The notes under the pieces: generated by a model | Databases searched by the model: none | The model's input: only the letters and a program-made list of their open reading frames with translations | Told to the model about the DNA's origin: nothing | From: Casuarius casuarius | Lineage: Eukaryota; Chordata; Aves; Casuariiformes; Casuariidae | Length of the DNA: 64,000 nucleotides | Direction of reading: 5' to 3' | Assembly (NCBI GenBank): GCA_003342895.1 | Contig: PTFA01000483.1 | Span: forward strand, 76,429-140,428 | Shown: positions 1 to 9,400 of the stretch, piece after piece | Numbering within the stretch: position 1 is the stretch's first letter | Layout of the letters: each line of letters begins with the position of its first letter | Made by a program: the position numbers and the translations under genes

Positions 1-409
1 CATGCAAGGCTAGCAACGATGCCAGGCAGGGCCTGGGACACCATCGTGATAGTTCAGGCTGTGCATGGGATTGTTTCGTTTGAGGCTAGGCTAATCCTGC
101 AGCAGGTGAGTGAGTGGTCTCTAACTGCCCCCCCCCACACACAACCCCCTCAGAAGGACGCGGAAAGGAGAACACGTCTGTTTCCATTCTCATCGGTCTA
201 CGGGTGTTGTCCTGCTCCCCCTTCACGGGTACGGACAGAGCTCCCGGCAGAGCAGCAACTCCAAACAGCTACTCTTCCAGCACTGCCGAGCAGGGCCTTC
301 CCAGGCCCCTTTGGTCCCTCTTAGTGTGCTTTCCCTGGGTACGTTTCTGACATGCCCCTTCTCCCCGGCACGAGGAGCGTCACCCACGCGTTGGCACTCC
401 ACGGCCTAC
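1..409 (-). other. MAP1A: MAP1A last intron, 5' part
   Basis: This stretch follows the splice donor of the 410-642 exon, which reads CAG|GTAGG on the minus strand. It is therefore the beginning of the last MAP1A intron. I looked on both strands for the expected terminal exon, whose motifs would resemble TLIPTHDTEV and FPACKIEF, and did not find it, so that exon should lie left of the window. Short open frames here show no resemblance to known proteins. Confidence 0.8.
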
Positions 410-642
410 CTGCAGGTTCTCGCCCCACTGCGACTTCCCTTCCAGGAGCGCGTCCAGCACTGCGCGGCTGGGCTCTCCGTTGGCTGCGTCATTCCCGCTC
501 ACAACGTAATACGATGCTCGAACCCGCTTGAAGAACTCCAGATCCGTGTTCTTCCCGCTGCAGTGGTTGGGGATATATGCCAAGTCCACATAGACAGGCG
601 GACCCACGGGCACAGACAAACCGCTCTTAGGACTACTGGAAG
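410..642 (-). CDS. MAP1A: MAP1A penultimate coding exon (light chain LC2 domain)
   Basis: The exon encodes 77 whole codons after two bases that complete a split codon. It runs through PPVYVDLAYIPNHCSG, FFKRVRASYYVVSGND, SRAVLDALLEGK and QWGENLQ. From memory this is nearly identical to the C-terminus of human MAP1A light chain LC2, and close to MAP1B LC1. LC2 is cleaved from the MAP1A precursor and binds microtubules and, in the family, actin. The acceptor follows a pyrimidine run (cttttttttccaaag|CT) and enters in phase 1, joining G from the giant exon to make Ala. The donor CAG|GTAGG leaves in phase 0. The next residues in the family, VTLIPTHD, begin the last exon, which is outside the window. 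Relative to the MDGV start this segment is about residues 2916-2992. Confidence 0.95.
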
Positions 643-1202
643 CTTTGGAAAAAAAGAAAGCAGAGGCTCTCAAAAACCTTTCTGGAAAGGATAAACACTC
701 AAATTAGCAGGGAAGAACTTGGAATTCAGAGACCAAGTTAAAAGATTTAGCCAGGCTCTGCTACCCAGAGGTGATCTGAGTGGATTTCTGGGGCCAGCGC
801 TGTTACAGCTGCTGGGAGGGAAAGGGAGGTCTGGTCTCTGGGATGGGAAGGGCAGGGTCTAGGCTCAGAATTCTTCCCTGAAGAACAGAATTAAAAGCCC
901 TATTATTAACTTTTGTAGAGTTGCTATCCCAATCAATATTTAGCTAATGAGTCCTATTTTTTTTGTTGCTTAATAACATATGTTTGCCAAGAAACCTGTT
1001 CTAATGGCCTTTATATGCAGTCTTAGGGTTTTATAGTAGTCTCTCTTTCTGGACACGCCATCCTGTCATCCCTGTGAACCACCGCTGTTCCGAGGACTCT
1101 ATTACTCTTTCCTAGCAACACTGCTGCTACTTTTGCATGGCTCTTCATCATTTGCTGCAGCTTACGTTCACAAGATTAGAGATGCCCAAACAAGTGCTGG
1201 TA

Positions 1203-1228
1203 TACACGCACACACATGCACACGCGCG

Positions 1229-1259
<31 letters not shown>

Positions 1260-1591
1260 GCACGCACACGCGTGCATACACACGCGCGCGCGCACACACA
1301 CACACACGCGCACACACACACGCACACACACACACGCGCACACACACACGCACACACACACACACACGCACACACACATGCACACGCGTGCGTACACACG
1401 CGCGCGCGCACACACACNNNNNNNNNNNNNNNNNNNNNNNNNNNNNNNNNNNNNNNNNNNNNNNNNNNNNNNNNNNNNNNNNNNNNNNNNNNNNNNNNNN
1501 NNNNNNNNNNNNNNNNNNNNNNNNNNNNNNNNNNNNNNNNNCGCACACACACGCGCGCGCACACACATGCACACACGCGCGCGCGCACACA

Positions 1592-1622
<31 letters not shown>

Positions 1623-1637
1623 GCACACACACACGTG

Positions 1638-1669
<32 letters not shown>

Positions 1670-1675
1670 CGCACA
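1203..1675. repeat. (CA)n/(CG)n microsatellite, interrupted by a gap
   Basis: This is almost pure alternating purine-pyrimidine sequence, with (AC)n blocks separated by runs of cgcgcgcgcg. It spans about 470 bases including 124 undetermined bases, so the true length is unknown. It lies within the MAP1A intron. Open frames reading [10 protein letters not shown] or [10 protein letters not shown] across it are artefacts of the repeat. Confidence 0.97.
1418..1541. other. assembly gap (124 N)
   Basis: There are 124 consecutive N, flanked on both sides by the same CA/CG repeat. The gap is probably a repeat that could not be assembled, so its real size may differ. Confidence 0.99.
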
Positions 1676-2971
1676 GACCGCCCTCTCCCTGCCTCCTGCT
1701 GCCTGTGGAATCACAGAGGCCTCCGGTCTCTTTTTCCCCTCCACGTACTGGCCCTGGGTGGTTCCTTCTAGCAGCATAACGCCAGTAACTACCAGCACCA
1801 ACTCGTTGTGCTGCCGATCTGCTACACAAACAAACAAACAAAGAATCGCTGCCTGTGTCAGCCGTTCTTATGGCTGCCTAGTCGTCGGGCCAAGGTTGAT
1901 TTGGGCAACCCAGACCACTGCTCTGTGCACAAACCCTCCATCTATATCTTCGCCTCAAAGATACAGCTTCTTTCGGGCTCACATAGCCAGACGCCGCATC
2001 TTGCCTGTCCTTTCTGCGCAATGCCACCAAGACGCCCTGCTGATACCCTGCTGCAGGCACTCGCTTGACTGTACCACGTCTCTCGCTCAGCTAATCACAG
2101 AAGTCAGCTGGCTCAGCCCCTGTTCAGCCCCCGTGACACCGCAGAGCCTTACCTGGCCTGGCACGGCGACCCTGCACGTCTCCATCCGCTGCCTTCATCT
2201 CACTCACCACTGCGCTGAGCAGATCCTTCATCATCTGCTCAGCCTCGCCTTTGCCTTTGCTGTCAGCGCTACCAGCTGCGCTTATCCGTGTTATACTTGC
2301 ATCACGCACACAGACTGTCTGCAGGTCCCCTGCTCTTCAGCTGCTATTGACCAATTCCTGCTCCGCCCGCGCCCTGTCCTTGCGCGCTGCCTGCAACGGG
2401 CAGCTGCTGAGACTGCAGCGTTTCAGCTTCCCTGGTGCTCCGTGGCCCTGCCTGCCTGCTGGCTTTTGCCCTGCCCTCAGCACCAGTATCCTGGAGCAAA
2501 GCACTACTATTTCCTCCGTGTCTGCGAGGTGCCTGGCACCGCGGGCACGGCACGGGTCTGGGGCTGATGTGGTCACGTACCAGCCAGCACTAACAGCATG
2601 CGCTAGCGGACACCAGCGGATCGCTGCTCTCTGTGCGACCACTTAGAAGGAGCCCGTGGGCTGCACAGATACCTGAGGCTGACTCCCTCTTTCATACCTT
2701 TCTTATCTAGGAACAAGAGAAGACCACAGTCTTCAAGGCTGCCAGGCCGCCCGTTCAGGTCCGTACCGAAAGAGCTGCACCAAAGACCGTTGTCCTGCGG
2801 TGTGGTACTCGGTCACGGAGGCTGCTCCTACTCCATCTCCACTTAACGTTTGAGAGGAAAGGCAATATCTGGCCACGGCAGGCACCTGTCACTCTGAGTA
2901 GGAGCATTAGCTCTGTCCTGTGCAATGCATGTACCTCACTCACAGGCTGAGAGGTTACCCCACGTCTTAAA

Positions 2972-2994
2972 ACACACACGCGCGCACACACACG

Positions 2995-3033
<39 letters not shown>

Positions 3034-3055
3034 GCATGCGTGTGCACGCACACAT

Positions 3056-3103
<48 letters not shown>
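2972..3103. repeat. second (CA)n/(CG)n microsatellite
   Basis: This is an alternating AC/CG array of about 130 bases with a perfect (CA) run at its right end, followed by a T run. It lies about 400 bases downstream (minus strand) of the giant-exon donor, in the same intron as the array at 1203-1675. Confidence 0.97.
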
Positions 3104-3105
<2 letters not shown>

Positions 3106-3499
3106 TTTTCCTCTCCATTCCTGGCATCTCGTCAACAGCGCCCAACTCTAAAGCCCTGTCACCTCTCCACAGAAATAGCCCCTGGGTGTCACTGAATCGC
3201 AGCCTAGATATTTCTGAATTCCCAGCACAAACTGGGTCACCAAGGACTCTTTGCAGAAGTGTTTGGGTTTGGCTCTGCAGGGCTTTCTGGAAGGGTTTGG
3301 GTTTTGGTTTTTTTGTTTTTGTTTTTTTTTTTCTTTTCTTTTCCCAGTGACATGCATGACAACCTCTCTACCTTCTCACTGCTTGTAACGTTTTATGCCT
3401 GGCTAGGAAGTCCTATGCACTGTTCTGCTCTACTTAACTCAGTGCTTTTTCCTCTATGACGCTAAAGCGGAAATGCATGCCTAAGGAACTGTTTCTTAC

Positions 3500-6400
3500 C
3501 AGGGTTTGTTTTGATGCCATTAACAAGACTTTTGCCAGGATTGCTGTGACTACTTCGGGACAACTCATCCTCTGTGTGAGGAGCCTGCACGAGTGTACTG
3601 CGTGATTTTGGCTTTTCTCCTCCATCTCTTTCTTTTTTGGCAGTGGCAGATTTTGGAGATTTGTCTGATGGCTGTTTCACAGGAGTGGGTGACCGTTTCC
3701 CTTTGACATCTAATTTTCGGGCAGGAGAAGAGGATTTGGGTTTGCTCAAAGGCTTCCTCACACCTTTGTTCTTTTCCTTCATGTCCTTTTTGGCAGTTTT
3801 ATCAGTTCTGCTCGCGCTTTGCTCATTTGCCAACATTTCAGGGTCTACCATGCAGACGTCAGGGTGAGGAGGATGGGGATGGGGATCCACCATTGGAACA
3901 GGCTGCGGATCATGGCTGGACCTCGCACTGGCATGATGAGCATTCCCAACAGCTTTGTCCACCGGGAGGAAATCGGCATCTTCATCCGAGTCCATATTGG
4001 CATCTGCTGTGATTGACGGACATTCCTCTGTCTCAGGCGGGACATCAGAGTCCGACTGGGAGGGTCCGGAGTCACTCACTGATGTTGGAGGGGTTTCCTC
4101 CACCGTCGCACTTTGCACGGGGCTGCCGCTAGTATGGGGTGGTCTGCCTTGCACTGAAGGATGGCCTTCCTCTTGCGAGAGGTCGCTGTCTTCAGAGAGC
4201 TCGTGGGGACTAGGGTTGATGAATGAAGGCGAGAGCTCGCCCTTCCTGTGCCTGTATTCACAGGAGGAAAATTTCTGTCCGTAGTCTGAACTGCCTCCTA
4301 AATATGGCTCCATCTCGTGGGAAGCATCTCCGTGGTCTTCTGTTCTTCCACCCCTCTGCACGTCTGGGAAAAAGGGCTGGAAACTGTGTTCAGGAGACAT
4401 CAGAGAGGAAGGACGGCTCTGCCTCTCTGTGTCCTCTTTGCCTGTGCATGGAGAAAAACCGCTGTCAGGCTCAGGATATGTTTTTTCATCTTTTGCCTCT
4501 GCTGCATGGTGTGTGCTTCGGAAAGCTTGCAGACTTGTGCTCACCTCTGTTGGACCATTGGCTGCGGTTTCATCTTCATGCTGATGAGGAGGAAATGTTG
4601 TCAGCATGTCAGGAAGAGATGTCAATGTCATCAGCTGTTCTGTAAACGATGACTTCTGCTCCGGACTGGTTGCACAGGCTTGCTGCTGTTTCTCTGCAGA
4701 GAATGGTGTGGGCAGTGAACTCCGGCTCTCATGTCTGCATGGCAGAGTGCTGGCATCCCTTCCACAGGTGAACGCAGAGCCATGTTCTTCAGCAAACACA
4801 AAGTCTTTGGTTTCAGCTGAGTGTGTTTTCACAGTCTTATCTGGAATCTGTGGAGACACATCCCAAAGACTCCTGGTACCTGGTTCTGCTCCTGCACCTG
4901 TGTATGTGGAAAGCATGTGGGAGTAGAAACTTTCTGCTGTGCTTGGTATCACAGGAGTGGTAGCTTCGGAGGAAGGTTCCTCTGACAGGCTGGAAGAGTC
5001 ATCCTTCAGCTGCTGTTGGGGCACAGACTCTCTTTCCATAGCTTTAGAGAACAATTTATCTTCTTCATATGGACTCAGGGGTGACAGTTTAGTAAAAGAT
5101 GAGTCGAGACTGCCAGTTTTCTCAGAAACCTCCAAGTACTCATCTTTCTTCCCCCTGTCCAAAAGCAAAGCACAAGGAACCTTTAAAGTGAGAGACACAT
5201 CCCCTAAATGGCTTGATAAGGATTGTTCATGTCTGTGCACACTAGGTGTTTCACTCTTTCCTAGCAGAGAGCATTCAAATCCAGACGAGATATCCATCGC
5301 TATTCCCTCCACTGTTGGACTTTTTCTGTACTCCTCATTCTGTTTTTCAGCAGCAGATTTCAAGTATATGGCTTTCTCATAGCACTCGGAGACCATCTCT
5401 GTACTTGGATAATCTGTTACACAGAACTGTGATTCCTTAACGGATTTTTCAGCATCCTCTCTCTTTTGCAAAGACTCTTGGCTTAAAGAGTACCTTTCTG
5501 AAGCCTGCTTATCTGTGCCTGTGTCTGGCAGGTCACTGTAACCAGCAACATATGTCCCCACAACTGTGGCTGATGCAGTTTTGCTAATTCCATACTCCTC
5601 TTTCCACCCTGGGTCAGAAGGCGAAGAGGCAGTAGAGGTGGATGAAATGGACTCCTGATGCTTGCTTTGGGGAGGTGATTCTGACACTTGAAACGTCTCC
5701 GCTAGTGAGATGTGTGCACAGACAGTTCCTGCAGCTTGGACAGGGCCAGGCAGTTTAGAGTCCTTTTCGGATTTCTCCTTAGCACCTTTTTCTAATTCTG
5801 AATCACTCGTGCTTTCTTCGCCTTGCCCTGCTTTCTCATAGTGTATGTCTTTGGGCTTTGGGCTTTCAGCTTTTGGGGACAGAGATCTCTGCTCCTGGCT
5901 AGACAAAATGATGTTCTCATCTGGACAAGGAGCATCAATATAAGCAGCGGATTTTTCTTGATGAAATGGGTCAATCATGTCTGTAGGAGAGGCAAATGCT
6001 GTGCTTGCAGATGACAGGTGCAGAGGAGAGCCCAGTTCTTCTGGCAAAGCAGAGGACACCTTCGGTTCTTCCTGAACTTTGGGTGTCCTGGGCTTATCTA
6101 TTTCAGGCAAGGGTGAGTATCTTTCATGGATGTCTGCATACTCAAAGGATGAACCTGATTTATCTTTAGGGGATGCTGGAGATGACAGCTCCTTTTCGGT
6201 AGAGGTATAAAGACAGGACTCTTCTTCTTTAGCAGAGACATGATAAAATTGATCTTTCTGAGAGACCAGTTCTGCTGTTGTTGGCAACATGTCAGCTCGA
6301 CCTGGGCTATCTGCCCCTTTGGATGTGAAGGAGGAAAGCCCAGCTCCAGACACAATTATCTTCTCATAGATGTCAGCATACTGGAAACTTCTTTCATCAG

Positions 6401-9400
6401 GGTAGGGAGTTGGTTCTCTTTCTTCTTGCTCTGGTCTTGTGTAACCGTCATCACCCCTGGGTCTGCAGACCTCTTCGTCATAGGCCTGAGGTTCGGAGGG
6501 GCTCCTCGAACAGGATTCTGGAGGAGATGTTGCTTGGCTGGCAGAACCGACAGCCTCAGCGTGACCCGCAGCAGCACTGCTCCTCTGAGGAGAGTCTTGG
6601 CTTAGAGGGGCACGTGCGCGCTGACCTGACCCTGCAGCACTTTCTTCTGGGGAAGTCGCTACATATTCATATTCTGCTGGTCTTGCAGGGTGCAACAGAG
6701 CAGATGCTGCTGCCGTCTGCTCTTTGTCGTCTTCAGACTCACGAGGAGCCTTGGTGGATTTACATTCATCCTCCGGCTTTCTATCATCTGGCTTGTTTTC
6801 AGAGTTTATCTCCTGATATGGACCACTGGCATCTGATTTCTTCTCTGTATCCTTCTTTGGGACTTCCTCCTGTAAAGGCGTCTTGCATTGATCTGTCTTG
6901 TAAGGCCTCTCTGGTTCTGGTTTTGCGTAAGTCTCCTTTTCCAGAGTGCTAGCCAACATAGGCAGGGGAGACGCTGTCAGTGCTTGGTCTAGTGACTTCG
7001 CATAGATACCTAAGACGGCTTTCTCATCATCACCTAGGTAGGAGTAATCTTGTTTAGATGTCAGTAACAATTCTTCCCTTTCTTTGTCTCCAGCTAATGC
7101 TTTGGCCTGATGTTCCTCCCCAGAGATATACTGAGAAGACAGAGGTGGACTGTCCACTTGTTTTTTTCCTGGGAAAATGATGTCAGCAGGAACTACTTCC
7201 ACTTCATTTGTTTCTGCTGTGGGTTTGGCACCCTTCGGTGTGTCTTCTTTGTACTCACACGATTCCATTTTGAAATGTTCTGCTTCTGCTTGCAGCAGCA
7301 CGGGTTTGTCTTCAGCATGCCGAAGACCCTCCTCCTCCTCACTGGTGAACAGCCCCGCTCTTCCGGTGTCTCTTCCTTCCTGAAGATACTCAAACGCAGC
7401 GCCCCAAGCTTCGCTTTCCGCTCTTCCCCAGGGGTGTCTGCCAGGCGCTGCAGGAGCCAAAATCTCCTCCTCTCCCATTTTAGGAAGGGATTTTGTTTCA
7501 TATTCTGGCACCTCATCCAGGAATGTGCTCTCTCTCTCCTTATCGTACCTCTGTCGGCTTCCCTGAACAGGGATCTCCTCCACCTCCTCTGGGAACCACA
7601 CTTTCTTCTCATAACTCAAGTCTTTCACATAAAAATCTTCCATTTCTGGAGATTTTTCTTCTTTAGCTTCTGTAAACCTGGAAGATTTTACGTCTTCAGT
7701 AGAAATGCATGAAGATGTTTTATCTTGAATTGGGCTAGATTCTGTAAAGTGTAAGTCCTTCACATCTTGAGATATTTCCTGAGAGAGCAATCCTGCAGTT
7801 TTTCCCTTAGATGGGCCCTTTTCTGTTAAAGAAAACAAACTTCTATCATCTGGAGACATTTCTTCAATTGAAGTATCTCTGGGTGATATGTCTTTAAGTG
7901 AGCTACTTTCTGGGCAAGGAATAGGTTTTGACACTTCTTTAATGAGTTCTTCAGCAGAAATTTTCAGGGATTTTTCACATGTAGCTGGGCTCTGCTCTGT
8001 GAAAAGCATGGACTTGGCAGCTCCTGAAGGGAATCTGTCAGCAAAGTCAGACAAAGGTTTTTCTTTAGCAGATATCTCTTCTGTGAAATTAAGAGATTTG
8101 GTGTCTTCTGGAGAAATTCCTTTAACAAAAAAGTCTGAAGAGATTTCCTTGCTGGGACTCTCCTCAGTAAGAGAAATGGATTTGGTGTCTTCTGGAGAAA
8201 TGTCTTTAATGGAAACACGAGAAGATTTTTCTTCTGAGGTGTCTTCTGTGAAACGGAGCAGTTTCCCTTCTTCAGTAGCTAGTTCCTTAACAGAAACATC
8301 TGGAGATTTTTCTTTACCAAGACTTTCTTCTGTAAAAGAAAGTGACTTGGTGTCATCTGGGGAAACTTGTGGAGATTTGTCACTTTCATATTTGCTTTGG
8401 TCTGCGAACCGTGGAGTATCCATGCTTCCTAGAGACGTATCTGTAGCAGGGACTGGTTCAACGGACAGATGTTTCGAAAATCCCATCAAGCCTTCCATTA
8501 CGGTTTTAGCTCCTAGCTCTTTTTCTGGCTCTGAAAACACATCTGTGCTGGGACGAGGCAGTGTGGAAAGCGCCTCCTCCTCCTCCCCTATCACTACCGT
8601 GTCCTGCTTGTGGTAGGAGAGCCAGGGCAGCTCCTCCTTTCCCAGGGGCGCTTCCTGCTCCTCCTCCTCGGGAGACGCTGGAACGTCACTGCCCAAGTCC
8701 AGCTTGTGCTGCGCAGGGCCAGGCGCTTCCTCTTCACGTCTGTGTTGAGCTGCAGACGCCTCATCTTCTCCGAGAGGTTCAGTTTCACTCTTGACTCCTT
8801 TTGCCACAACAGTTTGTCCCTCCAATTTCTCAGCAGCAGCATCTGTTTGTTTTTCAAATAGGTCTGAATCTACTGTTTCCAGCTTTTCCTCCACTGGAGA
8901 CTGGTGGAAAGGCGTATGTCCTGCACTAGTGGGGCCAGACTGGGTGGGAGAGGCCATTTTGACCGTGCTGTCATCAGGACTCATGCATCGTTCTTCAGCC
9001 TCTACAGAGACAGAGTCAACCTGGGAAAATGTTGTTTCTCCAGTGGGCAATGGTAGACCAGAAGTCTGCATCGCTTCTGTGGGGACATTGCTTAAAACAC
9101 TCTCAGGATGTCCTTGGTGAGCAAACAGTGGGGCACTGTAATGACCTTTGAGTTTCTCAGGCATTTCAATATTTGGAGTCCCATCTTCTTCTTCCTCCTC
9201 TTCTTCCTCTGCCTCTTCATGAAGATCCTTTTTTTGAGCTTCCGATTTTCTCTCTCCTTCTGTGAGTGCATGGAAGTCTTCAGGAGGTGGAGATTTAAAG
9301 CATTTGTCTTCCTCCAAGGAAGATGTGGGAGATATTGTGCCAGCAGAGGGAACATAGTCCAGACCTTGGGTTGCTTCAGTCCGTGATGAGGGGATGCTGT

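Larger units (their letters stand above)
643..3499 (-). other. MAP1A: MAP1A intron between the giant exon and the LC2 exon
   Basis: The intron is 2857 bases long, bounded by donor G|GTAAGA at 3499 and acceptor AG at 643-644, both phase 1. It holds two long CA/CG arrays (1203-1675 and 2972-3103) and an assembly gap. A GC-rich middle section (about 2000-2650) contains short minus-strand open frames, one of which (2124-2330) is raised in the findings. No established exon was recognised inside it. Confidence 0.85.

Noticed and set aside
1133..2567. Long frames rich in HTHT or CVCV across the CA arrays
   Set aside because: They are produced by microsatellite translation and by the N gap. No real protein is indicated.
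7110..7712. 200-codon plus-strand frame
   Set aside because: Antisense shadow of MAP1A coding sequence with no independent support.
7888..8616. 242-codon plus-strand frame
   Set aside because: It is antisense to the MAP1A 28-residue repeat array. Its apparent repeats (SSVREMDLVSSGE) mirror the coding strand.
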